Positions 1 through 8,000 of a DNA stretch of 12,015 nucleotides are shown piece after piece. The DNA lies in NCBI GenBank assembly GCA_947371645.1, contig CANBQJ010000106.1, positions 1 through 12,015 of the forward strand. The letters are read 5' to 3'. The translations under genes were made by a program, and so were the position numbers. The stretch is from Burkholderiales bacterium (lineage in GTDB: Bacteria > Pseudomonadota > Gammaproteobacteria > Burkholderiales > Burkholderiaceae). The notes under the pieces are model-generated. The model did not search any database and was not told the origin of the DNA. It worked only from the letters and a program-made list of their open reading frames with translations. How positions within the stretch are numbered: position 1 is the stretch's first letter; each line of letters begins with the position of its first letter.

Positions 1-880
1 GGTTGATGGGGCCCGGGTGCATGACGATGGCGTCGGGCTTGGCCAGGGCCAGCTTGGCCTCGGTCAAACCAAATTCCTTGAAGAACTCTCCGGCGCTGGG
101 CAGCATGCCGCCGCTCATGCGTTCGTTTTGCAGGCGCAGCATGATGACCACGTCGGCACCCCGGATGCCCTCTTCCATGCTGTGGCACACGCGCACGCCC
201 ATCTCGCGCAGGTCGCCAGGCACCAGGGTGCGCGGGCCCACCACGCGCACTTCGGGCACGCCCAGCGTGGTCAGCGCGTGGATGTTGGAGCGGGCCACGC
301 GCGAATGCACGATGTCGCCCACGATGGCCACGGTCAGGTTGCTGAAGTCTTTCTTGTAGTGCCGGATGGTGTACATGTCCAGCAGCGCCTGCGTGGGGTG
401 CGCGTGGCGGCCGTCACCGGCGTTGACCACATGCACATGCGGGGCCACGTGCTGGGCGATCAGGTAAGGCGCGCCCGACTCGGAGTGCCGCACGATGAAC
501 ATGTCGGCCTGCATCGCGCTGAGGTTGGCGATGGTGTCCAGCAGGCTTTCGCCCTTGGATGCCGATGAACGCGCGATGTCCAGATTGATGACGTCGGCAG
601 ACAGACGCTTGGCCGCGATTTCGAAGGTGGTGCGGGTGCGGGTGCTGTTCTCGAAGAACAGGTTGAACACGCTCTTGCCGCGCAGCAACGGCACCTTCTT
701 GACCTCGCGCTCATTGACGCTCAAGAACTGCTCTGCCGTGTCCAGGATCTGGTGCAGGATGGGCCTGGGCAGGCCCTCGGTGCTCAGCAGGTGGATCAGC
801 TCGCCATGCTTGTTGAGCTGGGGGTTGCGCTGGGGCTTGCGAACCGGCACAAGGGAGGGGATGGGGGCGGTTGTGCTCAT
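1..880 (-). CDS. pyrB: Aspartate carbamoyltransferase catalytic subunit (3' end missing)
   Basis: PyrB condenses carbamoyl phosphate with aspartate to N-carbamoyl-aspartate, the committed step of pyrimidine synthesis in the cytoplasm. The 293 codons visible start at an ATG (878-880) and run off the left edge; the family is usually 305-335 aa, so roughly 15-40 residues are missing. Family hallmarks are all present: the carbamoyl-phosphate loop [12 protein letters not shown] (about residues 76-87), [11 protein letters not shown] (161-171), SRVARSN (193-199), the RLQNERM segment (249-255) and MHPGPIN at the window edge (287-293), where a class-B enzyme normally continues with RG. The start overlaps the pyrR stop by one base (TGATG) and follows a GAGAAGG Shine-Dalgarno match at 885-891, so translation is coupled to pyrR. 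In related bacteria pyrC or an inactive pyrC-like gene follows, but that lies outside the window. Assignment is near certain; which oligomeric class it belongs to cannot be told from this piece. Confidence 0.97.
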   Translation of the reverse strand, partial: MSTTAPIPSLVPVRKPQRNPQLNKHGELIHLLSTEGLPRPILHQILDTAEQFLSVNEREVKKVPLLRGKSVFNLFFENSTRTRTTFEIAAKRLSADVINLDIARSSASKGESLLDTIANLSAMQADMFIVRHSESGAPYLIAQHVAPHVHVVNAGDGRHAHPTQALLDMYTIRHYKKDFSNLTVAIVGDIVHSRVARSNIHALTTLGVPEVRVVGPRTLVPGDLREMGVRVCHSMEEGIRGADVVIMLRLQNERMSGGMLPSAGEFFKEFGLTEAKLALAKPDAIVMHPGPIN

Positions 881-1392
881 CACGCCTTCTCGAACTGGAA
901 TTGGAAGCGGCCCTGCTCGGTGCGGTCCAGTGAGACACGGGTCTCGGCCGGCAGGGTGATGCGCGCGGCGGAGTAGGCCGGCTCGATGGGCAGCTGTCTG
1001 CCGCCACGGTCGACCAGCACGCACAAGGTGACGCTGGCGGGACGGCCAAAGTCGAAGAGCTCGTTGATGACGGCGCGCGTGGTGCGGCCGGTGTAGAGCA
1101 CGTCATCGATCAGCAGGATTTCGCGGCCTTCAACCTCGAAAGGGAGGTGGGTGGCATCTTTGCCCATCGCCAGGCCGCGAGAGCTGAAGTCATCGCGGTG
1201 CAAGGCGGACGAGATCACGCCGTGCGGGGTTGGGAGCCCCAGGTCGGCATTGAGCCGCTCAGCCAGCCAGGCCCCGCCCGACCACACGCCCACCAGGACG
1301 CTGTCCGGCCGCACCAGGCGGCGCACGCCGGCACACAGGTCGGCGTAAAGGGCCTCGGCATCGAGGTGCAGGGTTTGGGGTGCGTCGCTCAC
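880..1392 (-). CDS. pyrR: PyrR: pyrimidine operon regulator / uracil phosphoribosyltransferase
   Basis: PyrR is a 170 aa type I phosphoribosyltransferase-fold protein. Characterised members regulate pyr genes, by binding mRNA in Bacillus, and can also convert uracil plus PRPP to UMP. The PRPP-binding motif [17 protein letters not shown] lies at residues 91-107 and the PyrR signature [11 protein letters not shown] at 127-137. The start chosen is GTG at 1390-1392, which overlaps the ruvX stop in GTGA and gives the usual family length. The open frame continues upstream to 1638, but that part is out-of-frame ruvX. No Shine-Dalgarno sequence is visible before the GTG, so translation probably depends on ribosomes finishing ruvX. 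It overlaps pyrB by one base. Because the gene begins inside ruvX there is no untranslated leader here that could carry a classical PyrR attenuator. Function by family is secure; the regulatory mechanism in this organism is inference. Confidence 0.93.
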   Translation of the reverse strand: MSDAPQTLHLDAEALYADLCAGVRRLVRPDSVLVGVWSGGAWLAERLNADLGLPTPHGVISSALHRDDFSSRGLAMGKDATHLPFEVEGREILLIDDVLYTGRTTRAVINELFDFGRPASVTLCVLVDRGGRQLPIEPAYSAARITLPAETRVSLDRTEQGRFQFQFEKA

Positions 1393-1808
1393 GGCTGTGA
1401 TTGTGGGGCTGAGGTGTTGAAATATTGTTGCAGCAGGATGGCCGCCGAGGCCGCGTCCAGGTCGCTGGCGCCATCCGACTGGGCCTCGGTGGTGGAATAT
1501 CGCTCGTCCACCTCGTGCACCGTCAGGCCAAATCGGCCGTGCAGCTGGCGCGCGAACTTCCGCGCGCGCGCGGTGTTCTCGTGAGGCTGGCCGTCCGGGT
1601 GGAAGGGCACGCCCACCACCAGGGCATCGGGCTGCCACTCGGCGATCAGCTTGCCGATCTGGGTGAAACGCTCTTCACCCTCGGCGGCGATGGTGCGCAG
1701 GCCCTGGGCCTGGCGCATGAAGCTGTTGCCCGAGGCCACCCCGACGCGCTTGAGCCCGTAATCGAAGGCCAGGTAGTTCAGGGTGCGTGTGGCGGCCGCG
1801 CCGCTCAT
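1389..1808 (-). CDS. ruvX: RuvX/YqgF family RNase H-like nuclease
   Basis: This 139 aa cytoplasmic protein belongs to the YqgF family, also called RuvX or putative pre-16S rRNA nuclease. In E. coli the family member is essential and is linked to 5' processing of 16S rRNA; Holliday-junction resolvase activity has also been proposed from its RNase H fold. Visible family motifs are the first acidic strand FDYGLKRVGVA (residues 15-25), VVGVPFHPDG (64-73), the DERYSTTEA block (101-109) and LDAASAAILLQQYF near the end (117-130), which supply the conserved acidic residues. Length matches the family (about 135-155 aa). Its ATG overlaps the yqgE stop in ATGA and its stop overlaps the pyrR GTG in GTGA. 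Pairing with yqgE is a well-conserved arrangement across proteobacteria, which supports both names. The biochemical substrate cannot be decided from sequence. Confidence 0.93.
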   Translation of the reverse strand: MSGAAATRTLNYLAFDYGLKRVGVASGNSFMRQAQGLRTIAAEGEERFTQIGKLIAEWQPDALVVGVPFHPDGQPHENTARARKFARQLHGRFGLTVHEVDERYSTTEAQSDGASDLDAASAAILLQQYFNTSAPQSQP

Positions 1809-2389
1809 GCGTGGCCCGCCTCGCCCATCAGGAAATTTTTGTCCACGCCCAGCAACGACAAGGCTTTGTCGTAACGTTGTTCCACGGGTGTGTCGAAAAT
1901 AAGGGCTTGTTCGGCGTCCACGGTGAGCCAGCCGTTGCGGCCCAGTTCTTCTTCCAGCTGCCCGGCGGTCCAGCCCGAATAACCCAGGGTGATGAAGACC
2001 TTGCGCGGCCCGGCCCCGTTGGACAAGGCCTCCAGCACGTCGCGCGAAGTGGTCATTTCCAGGCCGCCATCGATTTTCAGACTGGAGCTGTAGTGGCCGC
2101 CTTCTTCATCCAGCCGCTCGTGCAGCACGAAGCCGCGTTCGGTCTGCACCGGCCCGCCCAGGAACACGGGGCGCGAGGCCAGGTCTTCGCGGTCCAGGCT
2201 GAGGTCGACCTTGTCGAAGAGCTTGCGCAAGTTGATGTCGATGGGCCGGTTGATCACCAGGCCCAGCGCACCTTTGTCGTTGTGCTCGCACATGTACACC
2301 ACGGTGCCGGCAAAATTGCCGTCCGTCACGCCAGGCATGGCGATGAGAAACTTGTTGGTGAGGTTGATGGCGGGAAGGTCTTCAGACAT
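1805..2389 (-). CDS. yqgE: YqgE/AlgH family protein (DUF179)
   Basis: This 194 aa soluble protein belongs to the conserved YqgE/AlgH family. Its molecular role is unknown; AlgH was named for an effect on alginate transcription in Pseudomonas. Diagnostic segments are NLTNKFLIAMPG (residues 9-20), YMCEHNDKGALGLVINRP (32-49), the VFLGGPVQTERGFVLH block (75-90) and ITLGYSGWTAGQLEEEL (133-149), in the order and spacing usual for the family. The ATG at 2387-2389 is chosen because family members begin shortly before the NLTN motif; the longer frame up to 2560 would run antisense through phrB. No Shine-Dalgarno sequence precedes this ATG, and a -10-like TAAAAT lies just upstream, so initiation may be leaderless. 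It is the first gene of the overlapping yqgE-ruvX-pyrR-pyrB unit and is divergent from phrB. Confidence 0.94.
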   Translation of the reverse strand: MSEDLPAINLTNKFLIAMPGVTDGNFAGTVVYMCEHNDKGALGLVINRPIDINLRKLFDKVDLSLDREDLASRPVFLGGPVQTERGFVLHERLDEEGGHYSSSLKIDGGLEMTTSRDVLEALSNGAGPRKVFITLGYSGWTAGQLEEELGRNGWLTVDAEQALIFDTPVEQRYDKALSLLGVDKNFLMGEAGHA

Positions 2390-2396
2390 GTGGCTG

Positions 2397-2402
2397 ATTT
2401 TA
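2397..2402 (-). promoter_or_regulatory. Candidate -10 element for the yqgE-ruvX-pyrR-pyrB unit
   Basis: Read on the minus strand these six bases are TAAAAT, five of six matches to the sigma-70 consensus TATAAT, and they stand out in an otherwise GC-rich region. The element ends seven bases before the yqgE ATG, so transcription would begin at or next to the start codon. No convincing -35 hexamer is seen at 16-19 bp spacing; the upstream bases lie inside the phrB coding start. This is a weak computational call made from position and composition alone. Confidence 0.3.
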
Positions 2403-2404
2403 GT

Positions 2405-2410
2405 GGGGGA
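2405..2410 (+). promoter_or_regulatory. Ribosome binding site deciding the phrB GTG start
   Basis: The purine-rich run GGGGGA, eight bases before GTG at 2419-2421, is a plausible Shine-Dalgarno sequence. An in-frame TAG at 2401-2403 rules out any start further upstream, so the GTG is the first possible initiation codon. The WFRRDLR motif, expected a few residues into the protein, begins at residue 11, which agrees with this start. Confidence 0.6.
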
Positions 2411-2418
2411 AGCGCTTC

Positions 2419-3936
2419 GTGAGTGACGGGATTGATTCGGCCCTGGTCTGGTTTCGGCGTGACCTGCGTCACACCGATCATGCAGCGCTTTACCACGCCT
2501 TGAAAACGGCGCGCCGGGTGTGGTGCGTTTTCGTCTTCGACACCGACATCCTGGACCCATTGCCCCGCTGCGACCGGCGTGTGGCCTTCATCCGCGACAG
2601 CCTGGTCGAGCTGGACATCGCCCTGGCGGACCTGGCCGCCAGCCACGCCAGGGCAGACGCCGCCCGCACCCCCGCCAGCGGCGCAACCGCCGGCCTGATC
2701 GTGCGCCACGGCCACGCCCTCACCGAGATCCCCAGGTTGGCCGCAGCCCTGGGCGTGCAGGCCGTCTACGCCAACCACGACGACGAGCCCCAGGCCCTGG
2801 CCCGGGACGCCCAGGTGCGCGGCCGCCTGAGCGACATCGGCGTGGCCCTGTTCACCAGCAAGGACCACGTGGTGTTCGAGCGCAACGAGGTGCTCACCGG
2901 CAACGACACGCCCTACGGTGTCTTCACACCCTACAAAAACGCCTGGCTCAAGAAAATCGAGCCCTTCTACCTCAAGCCCTACCCGGTGGCCGAGCGCGCG
3001 CACAAGCTGGCGCCTGTTCCCCCCGCCATCTGCCCGGTGGGCGTGGCCCGCGTGCCCACACTGGGCGACATCGGCTTTGAAGACCCGGGCCCGCTGAAGG
3101 TGGCGCCCGGCATGAGCGGCGCCCGCGCCCTGCTCGATGACTTCCTGGACCGCATGGACCGCTACGACGAGACGCGCGACTTCCCCAGCGTCAAAGGGCC
3201 CAGCTACCTGTCCACCCACTTGCGTTTTGGCACGGTGTCCATACGCGAGCTGGCCAGCCTGGCCTGGACGCGTGCGCAGGCCGGCTCACGTGGCGCCCAG
3301 GTCTGGCTGTCGGAGCTGATCTGGCGAGACTTCTACCACCAGATCCTGTTTCACCACCCGCACGTGGTCGGCGGCGCCTACAAGCGTGAGTACGACCGCA
3401 TCAAATGGGCCAAAGGCAAGGAGGCCGAAGCCCATTTCGCCGCCTGGCGCGATGGCCGAACGGGCTACCCACTGGTGGACGCGGCCATGCGCCAGCTCAA
3501 GCAGACGGGCTACATGCACAACCGCCTGCGCATGGTCACCGCCAGCTTCCTCGTCAAGGACCTGGGGCTGGACTGGCGACGTGGCGAAGCCTGGTTTGCC
3601 GAGCAGCTGCTGGACTTCGACCTGGCCGCCAACAACGGCGGCTGGCAGTGGGCCGCCTCCAGCGGCTGCGATGCTCAGCCCTACTTCCGCATCTTCAACC
3701 CGGTCAGCCAGAGCGAGAAATTCGATGCCCAGGGCAAGTTCATCCGCCGCTACGTGCCGGAAATCGCCGCCCTGCCCGACCGCGCCCTGCATGCCCCGTG
3801 GCTGGCCCGCCCGCATGACCTGGCCGAGGCCACCGACGTGGTGATCGGGCGCGACTACCCGCAGCCCATCGTCATGCACGACGTGGCGCGCGAGGCCACC
3901 CTGGCCCGCTATGCGGTGGTCAAGGCGCAGGCCTGA
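2419..3936 (+). CDS. phrB: Deoxyribodipyrimidine (CPD) photolyase
   Basis: This 505 aa flavoenzyme uses blue light and FADH- to split cyclobutane pyrimidine dimers in DNA. It has an N-terminal photolyase alpha/beta domain (about residues 7-140, opening with LVWFRRDLRHTD) and a C-terminal helical FAD domain (about 230-490). It aligns closely with E. coli PhrB: WLSELIWRDFY (296-306), MRQLKQTGYMHNRLRM (357-372), ASFLVKDLGLDWRRGE (375-390) and DLAANNGGWQWAAS (401-414). By that alignment the dimer-contacting Trp is W302 and the electron-transfer Trp triad is W330, W386 and W409, all present. By contrast, residues that hold the methenyl-tetrahydrofolate antenna in E. coli (N108, E109, C292, K293) are replaced by Q125, A126, V317 and G318. 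It starts at GTG with a good Shine-Dalgarno sequence. It diverges from yqgE and converges on the diguanylate cyclase gene, its TGA directly abutting that gene's stop. CPD specificity is likely; antenna use is uncertain. Confidence 0.95.
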   Translation: MSDGIDSALVWFRRDLRHTDHAALYHALKTARRVWCVFVFDTDILDPLPRCDRRVAFIRDSLVELDIALADLAASHARADAARTPASGATAGLIVRHGHALTEIPRLAAALGVQAVYANHDDEPQALARDAQVRGRLSDIGVALFTSKDHVVFERNEVLTGNDTPYGVFTPYKNAWLKKIEPFYLKPYPVAERAHKLAPVPPAICPVGVARVPTLGDIGFEDPGPLKVAPGMSGARALLDDFLDRMDRYDETRDFPSVKGPSYLSTHLRFGTVSIRELASLAWTRAQAGSRGAQVWLSELIWRDFYHQILFHHPHVVGGAYKREYDRIKWAKGKEAEAHFAAWRDGRTGYPLVDAAMRQLKQTGYMHNRLRMVTASFLVKDLGLDWRRGEAWFAEQLLDFDLAANNGGWQWAASSGCDAQPYFRIFNPVSQSEKFDAQGKFIRRYVPEIAALPDRALHAPWLARPHDLAEATDVVIGRDYPQPIVMHDVAREATLARYAVVKAQA

Positions 3937-5055
3937 TCAGAACAGCTCGACGCCGCCCACGTGCGCATCCGGCGACTCGATGACGCCGCCCATGACCAGC
4001 GCTTCGTGGTTGAAGATGCGGTTGCGGCCCTGGTGCTTGGCCTCGTAGACCGAACGGTCCGCACGGGCAAACGCACCGTTGGGCGTGTCGTGGTGCGCCA
4101 CCTCCGTGAAGCCAATGCTCACGGTGACTTGCCCCACCTGCGGGAAAGGGTACTGCTCGACGTTGCGGCGGAAGCGCTCGAACGCCGCCAGCGCGTCGTT
4201 TTCCGTGCCGCCACGCAGCAAGATGACGAACTCTTCACCACCGAAGCGGTAGAGCCGGTCGTAGTGCCGAAAGGACAGGCGCATGATGCGCGCCAGCAGC
4301 ACCAGCACCTCGTCACCGATCAGGTGCCCGAAGCCATCGTTGACGCGCTTGAAGTGGTCGATGTCGATCACCGCCAACCAGTGGCTGGTGGGGTGCTGCT
4401 GCCGGCGCTCGCCTGCGCCCGTGAGCACATCCGAGGCCACGGGCATGGCCGCCCTGAGGAAGGCCGCATCGAAGGTCTGACGGTTGAGCAAGCCAGTGAG
4501 CGCGTCGCGCTGGCTGGACTCGAGCAGGTTCTGGAAGTTGCCAAAGACCTTGAGCAGGGTCTGCAACTGGCGCAGGGCCGTCGTGCCCATGGGCTGGTCC
4601 GAGGTGATTTCCAGCACGCCAGCCAGCCCCACTTCCACCGGCAAGGGCAGGACGGTGATGCAAGGTGGCGTGGGCTCGCCATCGCCATTGAGGTCGGCGC
4701 TTTGTGTGAGGTTGCGTGACTGCACCGCAGCCTGGCGCAGCGGGTGGTCCGACATGGCGGGCAGGTGCGCCAGGTCGGCCCAGGGCGGGTCACTGACCAC
4801 CATGGCGCCGCGTCGCGCCAGGCCACCACAGAACCAGTGCCGAGTTTCTTCTTCTGCCCCGATGAGGCGATAGACCCCCACCTGCTCCAGGCTCAGCAGC
4901 TCCAGCACGCCTTGCGCCAGGGTCACGTCCAGCAATTCGCGGTCACGCTGGGCGGTGAGGTGCGCCAGTTGCGTGATGGCGTGCTCGGCCATGGCCTCGC
5001 CCGATGACCCGCCCGAGGTGTGCGAGTCCGCCACGGCCTGGGCATCGGTCTTCAC
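3937..5055 (-). CDS. GGDEF diguanylate cyclase with probable N-terminal GAF-like sensor
   Basis: This 372 aa soluble protein should make cyclic di-GMP from two GTP. The C-terminal GGDEF domain (about residues 180-348) opens with RDALTGLLNR and contains DIDHFKRVND (231-240, metal-binding Asp), the active-site GGEEF (272-276) and ADRSVYEAKHQGRN (332-345). An inhibitory I-site RxxD is present as RHYD (263-266), five residues before GGEEF, so feedback inhibition by c-di-GMP is expected. Residues 25-175 have the alternating strand-helix look of a GAF-type sensor, but no ligand residues can be named. No transmembrane segment or signal peptide is seen. A loop of some 20 extra residues (204-225) precedes the metal-binding strand. 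The start given is GTG at 5053-5055, 3 bp after the chpA stop, implying co-transcription; ATG at 4990-4992 (residue 22), preceded by a GGGCGAGG run, is an alternative. It converges with phrB with no gap. Enzyme class is confident; a link to twitching motility is inferred from position. Confidence 0.92.
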   Translation of the reverse strand: MKTDAQAVADSHTSGGSSGEAMAEHAITQLAHLTAQRDRELLDVTLAQGVLELLSLEQVGVYRLIGAEEETRHWFCGGLARRGAMVVSDPPWADLAHLPAMSDHPLRQAAVQSRNLTQSADLNGDGEPTPPCITVLPLPVEVGLAGVLEITSDQPMGTTALRQLQTLLKVFGNFQNLLESSQRDALTGLLNRQTFDAAFLRAAMPVASDVLTGAGERRQQHPTSHWLAVIDIDHFKRVNDGFGHLIGDEVLVLLARIMRLSFRHYDRLYRFGGEEFVILLRGGTENDALAAFERFRRNVEQYPFPQVGQVTVSIGFTEVAHHDTPNGAFARADRSVYEAKHQGRNRIFNHEALVMGGVIESPDAHVGGVELF

Positions 5056-5058
5056 GGC

Positions 5059-8000
5059 TCAGCTGCTTTCTGCCCGCTGGGCGGCATAGCGGGCCACCAG
5101 GGCCAGCAGCTCTTCTTCGCCATAGGGCTTGCCCAGGTAATGGTCTACGCCCAACTCTTGCGCGTAGTCACGGTGCTTCTGGGCGATGCGGCTGGTGATC
5201 ATGATGACGGGCAGGCCGGACAGCTTCTGATCGGCGCGGATGTTGCGCACCAGATCGAAACCATCCATGCGCGGCATTTCGATGTCCGACAGTACCACTT
5301 CAGGCCGCTCTTGCGCCAGCAACTCCAGGGCTTCCAGGCCGTCCTTGGCCAATTTGACGCGGTATCCCTCGCGGGCCAGCAGGCGCTGTGTGACGCGCCG
5401 CACGGTCAATGAGTCGTCGACCACCAGCACCAGCGGGCGGGCCTGCTCTTCGGGGTCGATGCGCTCGCCCGGGCGCACGGCATGGTCGGTGTTGAGCCAT
5501 GAAGCGTCGTCCGCCAGGCCCACCAGGCTGGCGCCCATGGCCTCGCGGGCACGCTGGCCATACACCGTGGCCAGGGCCACAGGGTTGTAGATCAGCGATA
5601 CGGCACCGGAGGCCAGCAGGGTCATGCCCGCCAGGCCAGGCAGGCGCGCCAGCTGCGGCCCGAGGTTCTTGACAACCACTTCCTGGTTGCCCAGGACTTC
5701 GTCGACGTGCAGGGCCACGCGTTGCTGGGCCGAACGCACGATGACCACAGGGATGCTGCGTGCGCCTTCCAGGCCGCGCGGCGAGTGCTCCAGCAAGGCG
5801 CCCAGCCAGTAAAACGGCAGGCTCAGGTCGGCAAAGCCGTACTGGCCGTTGCGGTAGGCGGTTTCCACCTCTTGCGGGCGGGCGCGGCGCACCAGCTCGA
5901 TGAGGTGGGTGGGCACGGCCACGGTGATGTGGCCGCAGCGCAGCATCACCACCTTGGTGACGGCGGTGGTCAGCGGCAGCACCAGGGTGAAGCCGGTGCC
6001 GTTGCCCGCCTTGGTGGCGGTCTCGATGCGGCCACCCATGGCGTTCACGTCGGACCGGACCACGTCCATGCCGATGCCGCGGCCGGCCAGCTCGGTGACG
6101 GCGTCCGCCGTCGAAAAACCGGACGTGAAGATCAGCTGGGCCAGTTCAGCCTCGGTGGGCTGTGCGCCCCACTGCAGCAGGCCCATGGCTTGAGCGCGGT
6201 CGCGGATGCGGTCCAGGTTGAGGCCGGCGCCGTCGTCGCGCACCTCGATGCTGACTTCGTTGCCTTCATGGCGCAGCGCCACGGTGATCTGGCCGGTGGC
6301 GTCCTTGCCGGCGGCCACGCGGGCCTCCGGCGACTCGATGCCGTGGGTCACGCAGTTGCGCAGCAGGTGCTCGAACGAGCCGGTCATCCGCTCCAGCACG
6401 CCCCGGTCGATTTCGGTGGCGCCACCGACGATGTCCAGGCGAACCTGCTTGCCGGTTTCCTTGGCCGCCAGGCGCACAACGCGGTAGAGGCGATCAGACA
6501 GGCCTTCGAACTCCACCATGCGGGTGCGCAGCAGGTCGTCTTGCAGGTCGCGGGTGAGGCGGGCCTGGGCGGCCAGTTGGTCTTCGGCGGTTTCCAGGCT
6601 GCGCTGCAAGGTGCGCTGCACGGTGGCCACGTCGTTGACCGACTCGGCCATCATGCGGGTCAGTTCCTGGAAGCGCGTGTAGCGGTCGAACTCCAGCGGG
6701 TCGAAGTCCTGGCCGCCGGCGCGAGCGGCTTCCATGCGGGTCGCCACCTGGGTCTCGGCCTGCAGTTCGATGTCGCGCAGGTGCTGGCGCAGGCGGTCGA
6801 GGTTGTCGGTGAGGTCGGTCAGCGAGCCACGGATGTGGCCCACCTGGGCGTGAAGCCGCGTGCGGGTGATGGACACCTCGCCGGCGTGGTTGACCATGCG
6901 GTCCAGCAGCTGCGGGCGCACGCGCACCGCGGCCTGAGCCACGCTGGGGCCAGCGTCCTTTTCCTGCGTGACCGAGGTGGTGCGCAAGGGGCGCGTCAAG
7001 GTCGACCAATCGATGGGTGTCAGGATCACATCGGCGGCACGCTGCAGGGCCAGCACGCGGGCCGAGCGGGGCTCAGGCGTGGCCGCAACTGGCTCACCCT
7101 GGACGTCCTGGCCTGGCGCGGCATCGACCGCGTCGATTTCGGTCGTTTCAGCGACAGGCAGGGGCGCGTCGGCATCGGCGTCCCGGTGCAGCGCCTGCGT
7201 CACCACATCGTCGAGCGGTTGATCGGCGCGAGGCATCGCCACCGTGGGGCCATCGTCGTCCAGCATGCCCGTCAGCGACAAGGGCTGGCCGGCATCGGTC
7301 AGCGTCTCCGCTTGCACCGGCGCAGAACGTGGCTGGATCAGCGTGGGCTCGTCGTCGGGCAACATGCTGAGCGGCGACGGGGTGGCCTCCTGCTCGTGGT
7401 GAACCGTCTCCACCAGCTGGGCGGCCTGGGCCTCGTAGGCGCGGGCGTCCTGGTTGCGCAAGGCATCGAAGACCTCGATGAGGCGGTCGACCCGGCCTTC
7501 CAGGGGCGCCACGTCGGCCGCACTCAGGCTGGGTGAGGCCAGCAGGCGCTCGATGGTCGATTCCATCTGGTGCGCCAGCTCGCCCAGTCGCATGGCACCG
7601 GCCAGGCGGGCGCCACCCTTGAAGGTGTGCAGGGTGCGCATGCAGGCTGCGGCAGCGGCCGGGTGGTCGGGCATGTCCAGCCACTGGCGGGTCTGGGTGG
7701 CCAGCTGGGGCAGCAGCTCCTGGGCCTCTTCTTCAAAGAACGGGAACAGGTCTGCGTCGACGTGGTCCTGGGCGTCGATGTCGGCCTCGTTCTGCCATGA
7801 GGGCTGGCCGATGTCCTCTTCCAGTCGCATCAAAGGCGCGACCGGCGCGTCGACCACGGGCGTGAGCTCCTTGAACTCGGCCACACCCAGGGGCACCGGC
7901 ATGGACGAAGCGAAGTCCGGCGGGGCGTCGGCGTCGTGGACCAAGCGCAGGTGGGACGACGCCGAAGCGTCGGTGAGGGCGTCCAGCGACCGCTCTTCCA

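Noticed and set aside
1559..1573. CG dinucleotide run (CCGCGCGCGCGCGG) that could be read as a repeat or Z-DNA element.
   Set aside because: It is explained by Arg-Ala codons of ruvX (TARARKF) in a high-GC gene and has no supporting context.
1393..1638. Longer pyrR reading frame extending upstream to 1638.
   Set aside because: The extra part is ruvX read out of frame and does not resemble PyrR; GTG at 1392 gives the family length and a typical GTGA stop-start overlap.
2390..2560. Longer yqgE reading frame extending upstream to 2560.
   Set aside because: The additional 57 residues are Arg/Ser-rich antisense of phrB; the YqgE family begins just before the NLTN motif, matching ATG at 2389.
2326..3219. 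Minus-strand open frame of 297 codons opposite phrB.
   Set aside because: Low-complexity Gly/Val/His-rich translation with no motif, antisense to a photolyase with conserved residues across the region.
3937..3960. Possible bidirectional terminator at the phrB/cyclase junction.
   Set aside because: Only the short palindrome CTGATCAG is present; there is no stable stem-loop of useful length and no T-run on either strand.
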